In this document: one piece after another, positions 19,593 through 29,425 of the stretch
Position numbering within the stretch: position 1 is the stretch's first letter
Layout: each line of letters begins with the position of its first letter
Assembly: GCF_000422345.1 (NCBI RefSeq)
Contig: NZ_AULP01000008.1
Coordinates: 62,001 to 126,000 of the forward strand
Reading direction: 5' to 3'
Source: Neomelitea salexigens DSM 19753
Lineage (GTDB): Bacteria; Pseudomonadota; Gammaproteobacteria; Pseudomonadales; Spongiibacteraceae
DNA length: 64,000 nucleotides
Translations under genes and position numbers: made by a program
Notes under the pieces: model-generated
What the model saw: only the letters and a program-made list of their open reading frames with translations
Told to the model about the DNA's origin: nothing
Databases searched by the model: none

Positions 19593-20561
19593 ATGGCATC
19601 TTCCTATCTCGACACTGCTAAACGCGTTATTCGCATGGAAGCAGAGGCCGTCGACGCGCTCGGCGAGCGTATCGACGACAGCTTTAACCGCGCCTGCGAA
19701 CTTCTTCTTAACTGCAAAGGCAGGGTTGTTGTCACCGGTATGGGTAAATCGGGACACATCGGCAATAAGCTCGCGGCAACCCTTGCCAGTACCGGCACCC
19801 CAGCATTTTTCGTTCACCCCGGGGAAGCCAGCCACGGCGACATGGGGATGATTACCGCGGGTGACGTGGTTATCGCCCTGTCAAACTCGGGGTCAACTGC
19901 AGAACTGGTCACCCTGATCCCGCTGCTTAAGCTACTGGCCGTACCCGTGATCGCCATGACGGGGAAGCCCAACTCAGAGCTCGCCAGCAGTGCGGATGTC
20001 CACCTCGACGTCGGCGTAGAACAAGAGGCCTGCCCTCTGAACCTTGCCCCGACATCCAGCACTACCGTAACGCTTGTAATGGGCGATGCGCTCGCTATCG
20101 CGTTACTGGAGGCCCGCGGCTTCACCGCCGATGATTTTGCCTTCTCTCACCCCGGCGGCGCGCTGGGCCGACGCCTGCTGTTGAAGATCGACAATATTAT
20201 GCACACTGGGGACGCCATACCGCACATCAATGCCGGCGCCAAACTCAGCGATGCGCTGCTGGAAATGAGCAGCAAAGCGCTGGGCATGACCACCGTACTC
20301 AATGAAGACGGCAGCCTGGCGGGTATCTTCACTGATGGCGACTTGCGGCGCGCGATCGACCGCGGCGTCGACATTCATCAGGCGAAAATAGACGACGTAA
20401 TGACCACCAACTGCCGCAGCATCAAGCCCGGCATACTGGCCGCAGAAGCACTGCGCATTATGGAAGATAATAAAATCACCGTACTGGTCGCTCTAGACGA
20501 CCACGCAAAACCCGTAGGCGTGATCCACACCCACGACCTGCTTAAAGCCGGCGTCGCCTAA
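19593..20561 (+). CDS. kdsD: Arabinose-5-phosphate isomerase KdsD
   Basis: KdsD interconverts ribulose 5-phosphate and arabinose 5-phosphate for KDO synthesis. The 322 residues contain a SIS domain (about 30-190, with VVTGMGKSGHIGNKLAATL, HPGEASHGDMGM and ALSNSGSTAEL) and two CBS domains (about 205-320). It opens the LPS run kdsD-kdsC-lptC-lptA-lptB and is divergent from mlaC. Confidence 0.97.
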   Translation: MASSYLDTAKRVIRMEAEAVDALGERIDDSFNRACELLLNCKGRVVVTGMGKSGHIGNKLAATLASTGTPAFFVHPGEASHGDMGMITAGDVVIALSNSGSTAELVTLIPLLKLLAVPVIAMTGKPNSELASSADVHLDVGVEQEACPLNLAPTSSTTVTLVMGDALAIALLEARGFTADDFAFSHPGGALGRRLLLKIDNIMHTGDAIPHINAGAKLSDALLEMSSKALGMTTVLNEDGSLAGIFTDGDLRRAIDRGVDIHQAKIDDVMTTNCRSIKPGILAAEALRIMEDNKITVLVALDDHAKPVGVIHTHDLLKAGVA

Positions 20562-20574
20562 AACAGGGAACACC

Positions 20575-21096
20575 ATGCAAACCATTCTCGAAAAAGCAAA
20601 AACGGTCACCCTACTGGCAATGGACGTCGACGGCGTACTGACCGACGGCAGCTTATACTTTGGCAATAGCGGCGAGGAAATGAAAACGTTCAGCATCCTT
20701 GATGGACTGGGCATTAAACTGCTGCGCGACGTCGGTATCCGCCCCGCCATCATCACTGGCAGAACCTCTGAACTGCTGCTGCGACGAGCGCGAGAACTGA
20801 GCATCGACCTAATCTATCAAGGCAGGGAAGACAAAGGCACGGCACTTGAAGAACTGCGCCAAGACCTCAAGTTAAGCTACGATCAAATCGCCTACGTGGG
20901 TGACGATTTACCCGACTTAGCCGCGATTCGAGCAGCGGGCTTGGGCATTACCGTCGCCAATGGTCACCACTTCGTCGCCCGCCATGCCGACTGGCAAACG
21001 CGCGCTGCGGGGGGTAGTGGCGCCGTGAGAGAGATCGCCGAGCTTATATTGATGTCTCAAGGCAAGCTCAACGACGCACTCGAGCAGTTCCTGTAA
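20575..21096 (+). CDS. kdsC: KDO 8-phosphate phosphatase KdsC
   Basis: KdsC is a tetrameric type C0 HAD phosphatase that releases phosphate from KDO 8-phosphate. The 173 residues show motif I MDVDGVLTDG (nucleophile D17, acid D19), motif II IITGR, the late Lys and motif IV YVGDDLPDL. It lies 13 nt after kdsD; its TAA is directly followed by the lptC ATG. Confidence 0.97.
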   Translation: MQTILEKAKTVTLLAMDVDGVLTDGSLYFGNSGEEMKTFSILDGLGIKLLRDVGIRPAIITGRTSELLLRRARELSIDLIYQGREDKGTALEELRQDLKLSYDQIAYVGDDLPDLAAIRAAGLGITVANGHHFVARHADWQTRAAGGSGAVREIAELILMSQGKLNDALEQFL

Positions 21097-21669
21097 ATGG
21101 CTGCGCCGTCATTCAATATTAACGCCGCATCGGTCCTGTCGGTACTGGCCGCCATAGCGGGCACCGTTATCTACCTCACGCAATTCAGCGAGAGCGGCAA
21201 ATTGAGCCTGACTGACAGCTTTGAGGCCATCCCCGATGTTGACTCCCACCTTCAGGGCATCGAAGGCTTGAAATACCGCCAAGACGGCAATGTGGCATAT
21301 CGCTGGCGTGCAGACAGTGCCGAACGAATGATTTCCTCGGGTAGCATCCGCCTCAATCAGCCCTTCTACATCGGCAATATCGGCGAGCAGCGGCCGTGGA
21401 CGGCGCAAGCCATTACCGGCACACTGTCACAAAACGGCCAACAACTGCAGTTGCGTGGCAGTGTTGTTGTTGAAGACTTAATTCGCGAAGCGCAAATCCA
21501 CACAGAGCGACTCAGCATTGACCTGGAGCAAAGCCTGGTTGCGACGGATCAGCCACTGCGACTGCAACTACCCAATGGCGAAACCCAGTCGGAGGGCATG
21601 ACGGCCGACCTCGTCAACGAGAAAGTCGAGCTGCTCGCGAAGGTAAAAGGACACTATGAACCGCAATAA
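21097..21669 (+). CDS. lptC: LptC, inner-membrane LPS export protein
   Basis: LptC is the bitopic subunit that takes LPS from LptBFG and hands it to LptA. The 190 residues have one N-terminal membrane segment (about 12-28) and a periplasmic beta-jellyroll domain in which strands such as GNVAYRWRADSAERM and QLQLRGSVVVEDL can be seen. Sequence conservation in this family is low, and position supports the call: its start directly abuts kdsC and its end overlaps lptA. Confidence 0.93.
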   Translation: MAAPSFNINAASVLSVLAAIAGTVIYLTQFSESGKLSLTDSFEAIPDVDSHLQGIEGLKYRQDGNVAYRWRADSAERMISSGSIRLNQPFYIGNIGEQRPWTAQAITGTLSQNGQQLQLRGSVVVEDLIREAQIHTERLSIDLEQSLVATDQPLRLQLPNGETQSEGMTADLVNEKVELLAKVKGHYEPQ

Positions 21670-22213
21670 TCTACGCACCTTCGCTATTAGCGCCCTGCTC
21701 TGCCTCGCCGGCAACGTGCATGGTTTGCCCGATGACCGCCGCCAGGCCATCAATCTCAGCTCAGATAAAGCCACCTATGAAAACAATCGCGGCATCTACA
21801 CGGGCAACGTCAATATGTCGCAGGGCAGCCTGATTATTCGCGCAGACAAGCTGATTATTGTCGAGGCTGACAGAAAAGTAACCAAGGTCATTGCCCACGG
21901 CAGCCCCGCCCATTTTGAGCAACAACCCCGAGCCGGGGAAGGCGTCGTGGTCGCCAGCGCAAGGCTCATTGAATACAGCCTAAATGCGGAGGAAATCCTG
22001 CTACAGAAAGATGCCACCATCCGGCACCAGGGCTCCAAGATCAGTGGCGACCGCATTGTATACAGCGGGCGCAAGCAAATGGTCATTGCCGATGGCGGCA
22101 GCCACAAACTCGATGGCAGGGTACAAATGACCCTACAGCCTCAGCAGGGCGTGAGTGATACCGATAGCCCCGCGCCAAGCACCACCCCCGAAACCCCGGA
22201 GACTCCCCGCTAA
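21656..22213 (+). CDS. lptA: LptA, periplasmic LPS transport protein
   Basis: LptA oligomers bridge the inner and outer membrane for LPS transport. The 185 residues have a signal peptide ending near NVHGLP, then the OstA-like jellyroll ([20 protein letters not shown], then [19 protein letters not shown]) and a disordered Pro/Thr tail. The ATG lies 14 nt inside lptC, and the lptB start follows the stop codon immediately. Confidence 0.96.
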   Translation: MNRNNLRTFAISALLCLAGNVHGLPDDRRQAINLSSDKATYENNRGIYTGNVNMSQGSLIIRADKLIIVEADRKVTKVIAHGSPAHFEQQPRAGEGVVVASARLIEYSLNAEEILLQKDATIRHQGSKISGDRIVYSGRKQMVIADGGSHKLDGRVQMTLQPQQGVSDTDSPAPSTTPETPETPR

Positions 22214-22214
22214 C

Positions 22215-22940
22215 ATGCCCGTATTGAAAGCCAGCAACCTCGCTAAAGCCTACAAGGGCAGAGAGGTAATCAAAGACGTCTCCCTGAGCATTAACAGCGG
22301 TGAAATAGTCGGCTTGTTGGGCCCCAACGGGGCGGGGAAAACGACCTGTTTTTACATGATCGTCGGCATTGTCAACGCCGACCGCGGCCGCATTCAGCTC
22401 GACGACAAAGACCTGACACCACTCTCCATCCAAGGTCGGGCCAAACATGGAGTGGGCTACCTCCCCCAGGAAGCATCCATATTCCGGAAGCTGAGCGTCG
22501 CGGATAACATCATGGCGATATTGGAGACCCGCAGCGACCTGAATCGTAAGCAACGCAAAGAAAAACTCGAGGCACTGCTACAAGAGTTTCACATTGCCCA
22601 TATTCGCCAATCGCCAGGTATGGCGCTCTCGGGCGGTGAACGACGCCGAGTAGAAATTGCGCGCGCACTGGCCACCGAGCCCAGCTTTATTCTGCTCGAC
22701 GAGCCCTTTGCAGGGGTAGACCCCATCTCGGTGAACGATATTCAGCAGATTATTCGCCACCTGCAGGCGCGCGGCATCGGCGTCCTAATTACCGATCACA
22801 ACGTGCGAGAAACCCTCGATATCTGCGAAAAAGCCTACATAGTTGGCGAAGGCCGCATCGTTGCTGAGGGCAATGCCGAGGCCGTACTCAACAACCAGAT
22901 CGTGCGAGACATCTACCTCGGCGACACATTTACCCTTTGA
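22215..22940 (+). CDS. lptB: LptB, ATPase of the LPS export transporter
   Basis: LptB is the cytoplasmic ABC ATPase driving LptFG. The 241 residues have Walker [10 protein letters not shown] (36-44), signature [15 protein letters not shown], Walker [14 protein letters not shown] and the switch His in [11 protein letters not shown]. The ATG at 22215 gives the family length; a longer frame runs into lptA. It ends 144 nt before rpoN. Confidence 0.97.
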   Translation: MPVLKASNLAKAYKGREVIKDVSLSINSGEIVGLLGPNGAGKTTCFYMIVGIVNADRGRIQLDDKDLTPLSIQGRAKHGVGYLPQEASIFRKLSVADNIMAILETRSDLNRKQRKEKLEALLQEFHIAHIRQSPGMALSGGERRRVEIARALATEPSFILLDEPFAGVDPISVNDIQQIIRHLQARGIGVLITDHNVRETLDICEKAYIVGEGRIVAEGNAEAVLNNQIVRDIYLGDTFTL

Positions 22941-23084
22941 TCAAAAAATCGGCACAGCAATTGCTTTAAACGCCTATTGCAGCGGTGCGGCTGCGGGACT
23001 ACACTGATCCTGAAGCATCGTCGTTACATGAATAAATAGCGGCATTTAATCCCTCAGGTATGGTTGTAGTAGAAGTCATTGCCT

Positions 23085-24578
23085 ATGAAACAATCGCTCC
23101 AGCTAAAAGTCGGTCAGCAGCTGACCATGACGCCCCAGCTGCAACAGGCGATTCGTTTATTACAGCTTTCCACCCTCGACCTCCAACAGGAAATTCAGTC
23201 GGCACTGGACTCCAACCCCTTGCTCGAAGTGGAGGAAGACAGCGACAGCCCGGAACCCCAGAGCAGCAACAGCCAGAGCGAGAGCAACGCCAATGAGGCT
23301 GAAGGAAAAACGACCTCTTCTGAGGAAGCGCCCAGCAACGACGCCGACAGTGAGTGGGCCGAGCGCAGCGACATCCCCGAAGATTTGCCGGTAGACAGCC
23401 AGTGGGAAGACGTCTATCAAAGCTCCGCGCCAAGCTCCTCCGCGGCCGGTAGCGCCGACGAGGACTACAACAACGACTATCGTCACGGCAGCTCAGAGTC
23501 ACTTCAGGACCACCTGCGCTGGCAACTCAATCTCAGCAGACTCTCAGACCTTGATCGCATCGTCGCGGATGCCATCATCGACGCGATCGATGATAAAGGG
23601 CGGCTCACCGTCAGCCCCGAAGAGCTGGTGGACGCCTTCGACGACGACAATATCGAAATAGAAGAAGTGAATGCTGTCCTTCACCTCATCCAGCAGTTTG
23701 ACCCCCCGGGTGTCGGCGGCCAAGACCTTCAAGAATGCTTGTTAATTCAACTTCGACAGCTCTCCCCAGACACCCCATACTTGGCTGAAGCACTGCAGAT
23801 TGTCGAGCAGCATATGTCCCAGCTCGGCAACCGTGATTACAACCAAATCATGCGTCGCTGCCGGCTGAAAGAAGACCAACTGCGCGATACCCTGGCACTC
23901 ATTCAAACGCTGAACCCCACTCCCGGCGACTGCGTGGGGAACGACGAAACGGAGTATGTGGTACCGGATGTATTCGTCAGCAAAAAAGAAGGCCGCTGGC
24001 TAGTTGAGTTAAACCCAGACATTGCCCCGAAAATCCAAATTAACAGCCACTACGCATCGCTCGCCAAAGACAGCGGCACCAGCAGCGACAAAGACTATAT
24101 TCGCGACAACCTCCAGGAAGCGCGCTGGTTCATTAAAAGCTTGCAGAGCCGCAACGAAACACTGATGAAAGTCGCCACCAAAATTGTGGAATATCAGCGC
24201 GGGTTCCTGGAGTACGGCGACGAGGCGATGAAACCGCTGGTGCTCCACGATATCGCCGATGCGGTGAGCATGCATGAATCGACGATCTCACGGGTTACCA
24301 CGCAAAAATACATGCATACCCCGAGGGGCATCTACGAACTCAAATATTTTTTCTCCAGCCACGTATCGACCGACACTGGAGGAGAGTGCTCCTCCACGGC
24401 AATTCGTGCACTGATCAAAAAATTAATTGCAGCAGAAAACCCCAAGAAACCGCTAAGCGACAGCAAAATCACCCAACTGTTGGCCGAGCAAGGCATCAAA
24501 GTCGCCCGGCGCACCATTGCAAAGTACAGGGAATCACTAGTCATTCCGCCCTCTAACGAACGGAAAAGACTAGTCTAA
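23085..24578 (+). CDS. rpoN: RNA polymerase sigma-54 factor RpoN
   Basis: RpoN directs RNA polymerase to -24/-12 promoters that need enhancer-binding ATPases. The 497 residues have the Gln/Leu-rich region I ([19 protein letters not shown]), a long acidic region II (about 45-130), the core-binding region, the helix-turn-helix ([18 protein letters not shown]) and the RpoN box [10 protein letters not shown] near the end. The ATG at 23085 matches family starts; a TTG two codons upstream is possible. It is followed by hpf-ptsN-rapZ-ptsO, the standard cluster. Confidence 0.98.
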   Translation: MKQSLQLKVGQQLTMTPQLQQAIRLLQLSTLDLQQEIQSALDSNPLLEVEEDSDSPEPQSSNSQSESNANEAEGKTTSSEEAPSNDADSEWAERSDIPEDLPVDSQWEDVYQSSAPSSSAAGSADEDYNNDYRHGSSESLQDHLRWQLNLSRLSDLDRIVADAIIDAIDDKGRLTVSPEELVDAFDDDNIEIEEVNAVLHLIQQFDPPGVGGQDLQECLLIQLRQLSPDTPYLAEALQIVEQHMSQLGNRDYNQIMRRCRLKEDQLRDTLALIQTLNPTPGDCVGNDETEYVVPDVFVSKKEGRWLVELNPDIAPKIQINSHYASLAKDSGTSSDKDYIRDNLQEARWFIKSLQSRNETLMKVATKIVEYQRGFLEYGDEAMKPLVLHDIADAVSMHESTISRVTTQKYMHTPRGIYELKYFFSSHVSTDTGGECSSTAIRALIKKLIAAENPKKPLSDSKITQLLAEQGIKVARRTIAKYRESLVIPPSNERKRLV

Positions 24579-24647
24579 TAAGGCCCGAACAGGCCCAAAC
24601 AACGCGCCGGGAGGCGCCGGATGTTCTCAGCGATGAAGGAGCAAGAT

Positions 24648-24935
24648 ATGCAAATAACCGTCAGTGGTCACCATGTTGAAGTCACCCCGGCACTTCGCGA
24701 TTACGTCAACAACAAACTCGCCAAGCTGCAACGGCACTTCGACAATATCACCAATACCGACGTTACCTTGTCAGTAGAAAAGCTGGTTCAAAAAGCTGAA
24801 GCCACCGTACATGTGGCCGGCGCCGATCTGTTCGCCACCTGTGAATCAGAGGATATGTACGCGGCCATCGACAGTCTCACCGACAAGCTCGATCGCCAGC
24901 TTATTAAACACAAGGAGAAAAACCTGGGCCGCTAA
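24648..24935 (+). CDS. hpf: Ribosome hibernation promoting factor, short form
   Basis: HPF binds the 30S decoding region in stationary phase and promotes ribosome dimerisation. At 95 residues it is the short form. The single S30AE domain has MQITVSGHHVEVTPALRDYV, the VTLSVEKLVQKAEATVHV strands and DMYAAIDSLTDKLDRQL. The ATG at 24648 has AAGGAG upstream; an ATG at 24621 would add nine unrelated residues. Confidence 0.96.
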   Translation: MQITVSGHHVEVTPALRDYVNNKLAKLQRHFDNITNTDVTLSVEKLVQKAEATVHVAGADLFATCESEDMYAAIDSLTDKLDRQLIKHKEKNLGR

Positions 24936-24964
24936 AGGCCCGGGAATGTTCCGGAAACGTAAAC

Positions 24965-25414
24965 ATGACCCTTGATTCAATACTCAGCCCCGGACGTACC
25001 CACTGCGGTACGTCTGTGGGCAGCAAGAAACGCCTACTGGAACAAATTTCTATTTTTGTCAGTGAGGATAATGCGCAATTCAACGCCGACGAACTGTTCA
25101 ACGAGCTGCTCGCTCGCGAGCGACTCGGAAGCACAGGTATCGGGCACGGGGTTGCAATTCCCCACTGTCGCAGCCAGCAGTGCACCGAAATTACCGGCCT
25201 GCTGCTTAAACTTGCCGAGCCTATCGACTTCGAAGCAATTGACGACCAACCCGTAGACTTAGTGTTTGCGTTGATCGTTCCTGCCGAAGCGCACGACGAA
25301 CACATTAAAGTGTTGGCGAGCTTGGCCAACGCCTTCAACGATGACGCTTTCCGCCAGCAGCTTCGCAGCGCAGACAGCGACAGCAACCTCTATGAACGTG
25401 CGGTAGCGAGCTAG
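24965..25414 (+). CDS. ptsN: PtsN, EIIA-Ntr of the nitrogen phosphotransferase system
   Basis: PtsN accepts phosphate from NPr and regulates potassium and nitrogen-related targets rather than importing sugar. The 149-residue EIIA domain has its phospho-His at 67 in GIGHGVAIPHCR, plus PVDLVFALIVPAEAHDEH. It is two bases upstream of rapZ. Confidence 0.96.
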   Translation: MTLDSILSPGRTHCGTSVGSKKRLLEQISIFVSEDNAQFNADELFNELLARERLGSTGIGHGVAIPHCRSQQCTEITGLLLKLAEPIDFEAIDDQPVDLVFALIVPAEAHDEHIKVLASLANAFNDDAFRQQLRSADSDSNLYERAVAS

Positions 25415-25416
25415 GC

Positions 25417-26274
25417 GTGAAGCTTATCATTCTCAGCGGCCGCTCAGGTTCGGGCAAAAGCACGGCGCTGCACCAGCTCGAAGACGAAGGCTTTTACGCC
25501 ATCGACAACCTGCCGGTGTCACTGCTGCCTGCACTCGTTACCGAACTCTCTCAAAGCACCCTGAAAGTCCATCAGCAGGTTGCTGTCTGTATCGATGCGA
25601 GAAACTCGCAGACGGAGCTCGCCCGCTTCCAAGAACTGTGCAAACAAGTTAGAAGCCTGGCCAGCTTGCGCATTCTTTTTTTAGATGCCAGCGACGACAA
25701 GCTCATTAAGCGTTTTAGCGAGACCCGCCGAAGACATCCGCTGAGCACCGACTCCCAGCCGCTTAGCGACGCCATAAAACAAGAGTCCGCTCTGTTGGAG
25801 CCCATTGTCGCCGAGGCATCGCTGACCATCGATAGCAGCGACATGACCGCGCATCAATTGCGCGCCACCATACGCGACCGCGTTCTCGGCGTCGACGCTA
25901 GCCGCATGGCATTACAGCTAAAGTCCTTCGGCTTTAAGCGCGGCCTACCCATTGATGCCGACCAAGTCTACGACTTGCGCATGCTCCCCAACCCTCACTG
26001 GGACGAGGCGCTGCGCAGCCTTAGCGGCCGCGACGACGCCGTTCAGCACTTCCTCGACGCCCAGCCTCAAGTCCAACAGATGTATAGCGACATACTCACT
26101 TATCTGCAGCGCTGGCTGCCTGAAATAGAATCTGCAGGTCGCAGCTACTTCACCATCGCGATCGGTTGCACGGGTGGACAACATCGCTCAGTATACATGG
26201 CCGAAAAGCTGGCTAAGGCGCTTCGCGACACCTGTCCTGGCCTGCAAGTTCGCCACCGCGAACTTCAGCACTAA
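25417..26274 (+). CDS. rapZ: RapZ, RNase adapter / P-loop nucleotide-binding protein
   Basis: In E. coli RapZ binds the sRNA GlmZ and recruits RNase E, coupling to glucosamine-6-phosphate supply; in relatives without GlmZ the role is less clear. The 285 residues have Walker A GRSGSGKS (8-15), FYAIDNLP, the D-rich Walker [10 protein letters not shown] and the C-terminal domain with [18 protein letters not shown]. Start is GTG 25417, two bases after the ptsN stop. Confidence 0.96.
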   Translation: MKLIILSGRSGSGKSTALHQLEDEGFYAIDNLPVSLLPALVTELSQSTLKVHQQVAVCIDARNSQTELARFQELCKQVRSLASLRILFLDASDDKLIKRFSETRRRHPLSTDSQPLSDAIKQESALLEPIVAEASLTIDSSDMTAHQLRATIRDRVLGVDASRMALQLKSFGFKRGLPIDADQVYDLRMLPNPHWDEALRSLSGRDDAVQHFLDAQPQVQQMYSDILTYLQRWLPEIESAGRSYFTIAIGCTGGQHRSVYMAEKLAKALRDTCPGLQVRHRELQH

Positions 26275-26292
26275 CCTGGGCTGGACAAGGCG

Positions 26293-26562
26293 ATGCAAGA
26301 AATCCAAATTCCCATCATTAATAAACTCGGCCTTCACGCCCGTGCTGCGTCCAAATTCGTGACCACCAGCACCGCCTTTGCCTCTCGCATTCAGGTATCG
26401 GCTGGGCAGCAATGGGTCGACGGGAAAAGCATCATGTCGGTGATGATGCTCGCGGCCAGCAAAGGCATGACTCTGCACATTCGCTGCGAAGGGGAAGATG
26501 AACAAGCAGCCCTCGACGCTCTCGTCGACTTGATCGAACGCCGCTTTGACGAAGGCGAATAA
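26293..26562 (+). CDS. ptsO: NPr, HPr-like phosphocarrier of the nitrogen PTS
   Basis: NPr relays phosphate from EI-Ntr (PtsP) to PtsN. The 89 residues contain the phosphorylation site LGLHARAASKF with H15 and the regulatory Ser region GKSIMSVMMLAAS with S46. It follows rapZ by 18 nt and closes the rpoN cluster. PtsP is not in the window. Confidence 0.96.
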   Translation: MQEIQIPIINKLGLHARAASKFVTTSTAFASRIQVSAGQQWVDGKSIMSVMMLAASKGMTLHIRCEGEDEQAALDALVDLIERRFDEGE

Positions 26563-26692
26563 ATCAAATACTGCGCATTTCAGCGTGATTTCGTCCGTCT
26601 GCAATTGTTGCCCAGCGAAGATTAAAGGATAATTCTCGCCACACTGTGTGACTGCTATCCAGCAGAAAGCCGAACGCAACGCAGAGAGCTAT

Positions 26693-28051
26693 ATGGCCCA
26701 AACCGCAGAAAAGCCCCAAGCTGAAAGCCGCCTAGAGCTACTGAATGAAGCTCTGGGCTCCGGCGCGTTTCTGCAAATTCGGCGTATGCTCAACGGCCTG
26801 CCCCCCGTCGATGCCGCCCACCTTATTGAGTCGACACCGCAAAAAGTGCGGGGCGTGCTGTGGCAACTTGTCGATACCGAAAATGAGGGTGACATCCTTC
26901 AGCATCTGAGCGACGAGGTGCAGAGTCAGTTCCTGCGGCACATGGATGCCGAGGAAGTCGCCGCGATCACCGAAGGCCTCGAAACCGACGATATCGCCGA
27001 CATACTCCAGCAACTTCCGGACCGCGTGATTCGCGAAGTGCTGGAGTCGATGGACCATCAAGACCGGGTGCGCGTTGAGCACATACTGTCCTACGACGAG
27101 GACAGTGCCGGTGGTCTGATGAACACCGACACCATCACTGTGCGACCTAACATCACCCTGGACGTCGCACTGCGTTACCTGCGGCGGCACGAAGAGCTAC
27201 CCGCAATGACCGATAGTCTGCTGGTGGTGAACCGCAATGACCAGTTCATTGGCTCACTGTCGCTGCGAAAGCTGCTGGTTTCCGACCCCAGCGTTACCGT
27301 TCGTGAAATCATGGACACCGAGGTTGAGCCCATTGTGGCCTCCATGCCCGCGCGCGATGTTGCCAACCTCTTCGAGCGGCGGGACTGGGTCAGCGCCCCC
27401 GTGGTCGACGACAATCAATTGCTACTTGGCCGAATTACCATCGATGACGTCGTCGATGTTATCCGTGAAGAGTCCGACCACTCACTGATGAGTATGGCCG
27501 GCCTCGATGAAGACGAAGACACCTTTGCATCGGTAATGACCACCGCGCCGCGGCGCGCCATTTGGCTCGGCATCAATTTATTGACGGCCTTTATTGCCTC
27601 CGGTGTTATTAATCTTTTCGAAGGCACCATTGAAAAGGTCGTCGCACTGGCCGTGCTCATGCCCATTGTCGCGAGCATGGGTGGTGTCGCCGGTACACAA
27701 ACATTAACCGTAGTGATTCGCGGTATGGCCCTTGGCCATATCAGCCGCAATAACAGTCGCTGGCTGATTAATCGTGAGGTTCTGGTTGGGCTCATGAACG
27801 GGCTGCTGTGGGCATTAATTGTCGCGCTGGCCGCCAGTTACTGGTTTAACGACCCCTTAATCGGCGCCATTATCGCAGCCGCCATGGTAATTAACCTGAT
27901 CACTGCCTCACTGGCCGGCGCTATTTTGCCGCTGGTAATGAAGGCGCTAAACATCGACCCCGCATTAGCCGGCGGCGTTGTGTTAACCACCGTTACCGAT
28001 GTTGTCGGCTTTATGTCCTTCCTCGGACTAGCCACGTATTTTTACGCTTGA
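26693..28051 (+). CDS. mgtE: MgtE-family magnesium transporter
   Basis: MgtE is a dimeric Mg2+ channel gated by cytoplasmic magnesium. The 452 residues show an N-terminal superhelical domain, two CBS domains (about 120-250), a connecting helix and five membrane segments carrying PIVASMGGVAGTQTL and NLITASLAGAILPL, with an acidic DVVGFMSFLGLAT segment near the end that includes the family's conserved pore Asp. The ATG at 26693 is chosen for family length; a GTG at 26648 adds 15 residues. It occupies a stretch that holds other genes in Pseudomonas. Confidence 0.93.
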   Translation: MAQTAEKPQAESRLELLNEALGSGAFLQIRRMLNGLPPVDAAHLIESTPQKVRGVLWQLVDTENEGDILQHLSDEVQSQFLRHMDAEEVAAITEGLETDDIADILQQLPDRVIREVLESMDHQDRVRVEHILSYDEDSAGGLMNTDTITVRPNITLDVALRYLRRHEELPAMTDSLLVVNRNDQFIGSLSLRKLLVSDPSVTVREIMDTEVEPIVASMPARDVANLFERRDWVSAPVVDDNQLLLGRITIDDVVDVIREESDHSLMSMAGLDEDEDTFASVMTTAPRRAIWLGINLLTAFIASGVINLFEGTIEKVVALAVLMPIVASMGGVAGTQTLTVVIRGMALGHISRNNSRWLINREVLVGLMNGLLWALIVALAASYWFNDPLIGAIIAAAMVINLITASLAGAILPLVMKALNIDPALAGGVVLTTVTDVVGFMSFLGLATYFYA

Positions 28052-28088
28052 GGCCCACTCAAGCCACGCCGATAGAGCAACCGTTATT

Positions 28089-28613
28089 GTGACCGATATA
28101 GACGATCAAGAACGCCCGAGTAAAACCGCGCTGAAGCGCGAAATGGAAGCCCTGCAAAAACTGGGCAGCCGCCTGGTGGGCTTAAGCAATGCCGATTTGG
28201 CCCGGGTTCCCATCAACGACCCCGACCTTGAGGAAGCCATTGCCACGGCGCGGCGAATTAAAAGCCGCGAAGGGCTTCGCCGGCAAATGCAGTACATCGG
28301 AAAATTGATGCGCCGCGTTGATGCCAGCGGCATTGAAGCTGCGCTGCTTGAACAGGAGCAAGGGCAAAAAGCATTGGCGCGACGCTTTCACGAGCTAGAG
28401 GGCTTGCGAGACGATATGCTGGCCGCCGGCGTGAAGGGCGTCGACGCGGCACTGCAACGTTTTCCCAATGCCGATCGACAGCGGCTTCGCCAATTACTCA
28501 TGCAAGCTGGCAAAGAAAAAGCGGCGAATAAGCCCCCCGCGGCAGCGCGCAAGCTCTTTCGCTACCTGCGCGAACTTCAGCAGATTGCCAACGAAGAAGA
28601 AGGCCAGGCGTAG
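28089..28613 (+). CDS. darP: DarP (YjgA), ribosome-associated protein
   Basis: DarP (DUF615) binds pre-50S particles and helps mature the peptidyl-transferase centre. The 174 residues are helical and match the family in PSKTALKREMEALQKLGSRL, ARRIKSREGLRRQMQYIGKL and the C-terminal ARKLFRYLRELQ. The start is GTG 28089. It stops two bases before the end of the convergent nitrilase gene, and its terminator lies inside that gene. Confidence 0.94.
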   Translation: MTDIDDQERPSKTALKREMEALQKLGSRLVGLSNADLARVPINDPDLEEAIATARRIKSREGLRRQMQYIGKLMRRVDASGIEAALLEQEQGQKALARRFHELEGLRDDMLAAGVKGVDAALQRFPNADRQRLRQLLMQAGKEKAANKPPAAARKLFRYLRELQQIANEEEGQA

Positions 28614-28615
28614 AA

Positions 28616-29425
28616 CTAGAATCGCCGGTGTTGTGACACCGGCATTTTTTGGCGCAGCGCTCGCTGCGCCGCCATGTCGATCTCAGCTGTCGCAATGCCA
28701 GCGCCAAACCCGAGTTCGGCGAGTACGCGCCCCCAGCTGTCAATCACGCAGGAACCTCCGGATGTCTCTCGGCGCGTGCTGTGAATACCGCCCTGATTTG
28801 CCGCAATGACCGCTACCTGATTTTCAATGGCACGCGCCCTCAGCAAGGGCAACCAATGCGCCAGCCCCGTGCGCCGTGTAAACGCCGCCGGCAACGCCAA
28901 CAGCTCCATCCCGTCATCGAGCATTAGACGAAACAACTCGGGAAAGCGCAGGTCGTAACAGACCGCTACGCCAAGCCGCCCCCAGGGGGTATCAATAACG
29001 CAGGGCCGCTCACCGGGAGCGTAGTGTTCCGACTCCCGGTAGCGTTGCTGTGCATCGCCAACATCGGCATCAAACAAATGTAACTTGCGATAATCGGCGA
29101 CACATTCACCGCTGTCATTGAAGACCAGCGAGCTGGCATAACAACGACCATCCGCTGCAGGCAATGGCAGCGTTCCCGCGACAACCCACATCCCCAAACG
29201 TTTAGCCTGCTCGGCCAGCCTTCCCCGTATCTCTGCGTGCTGCTGCTCTCGGCAAGCCACATCCTTCAGCGCTGAACCGCTATCAAAACAGGCAAAATTT
29301 TCTGGCAGCACCGCCAACTGCGCTCCCTGACAAGAGGCCTCTTCCAGCTTCTCTAACGCGTCATTCAGATTGACGCTCACCGCTGCGCCGGACACCATTT
29401 GCACCGCCGAGGTACGCAGTATCAT
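28616..29425 (-). CDS. Carbon-nitrogen hydrolase (nitrilase superfamily, Nit-like)
   Basis: This is a Nit-branch amidase; the best studied relatives hydrolyse deaminated glutathione. The 269 residues carry the Glu-Lys-Cys triad: E42 in VLPENF, K114 in YRKLHLFD and C156 in VAVCYDLRFPELFR. Its ATG overlaps the yhdP stop (ATGA), so it ends the mreBCD-maf-rng-yhdP operon as in Pseudomonas. There the next gene is tldD, which is not present here. The exact substrate cannot be read from sequence. Confidence 0.9.
   Translation of the reverse strand: MILRTSAVQMVSGAAVSVNLNDALEKLEEASCQGAQLAVLPENFACFDSGSALKDVACREQQHAEIRGRLAEQAKRLGMWVVAGTLPLPAADGRCYASSLVFNDSGECVADYRKLHLFDADVGDAQQRYRESEHYAPGERPCVIDTPWGRLGVAVCYDLRFPELFRLMLDDGMELLALPAAFTRRTGLAHWLPLLRARAIENQVAVIAANQGGIHSTRRETSGGSCVIDSWGRVLAELGFGAGIATAEIDMAAQRALRQKMPVSQHRRF
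28624..28650 (+). terminator. darP terminator embedded in the end of the nitrilase gene
   Basis: GCCGGTG (28624-28630), a 6-nt loop, CACCGGC (28637-28643), then A and six T (28645-28650). The same bases encode the last residues of the convergent nitrilase-family protein. Confidence 0.85.

Noticed and set aside
23200-23480. Low-complexity acidic region in rpoN as possible frameshift or insertion
   Set aside because: Acidic region II of sigma-54 varies widely in length and composition; the frame is continuous.
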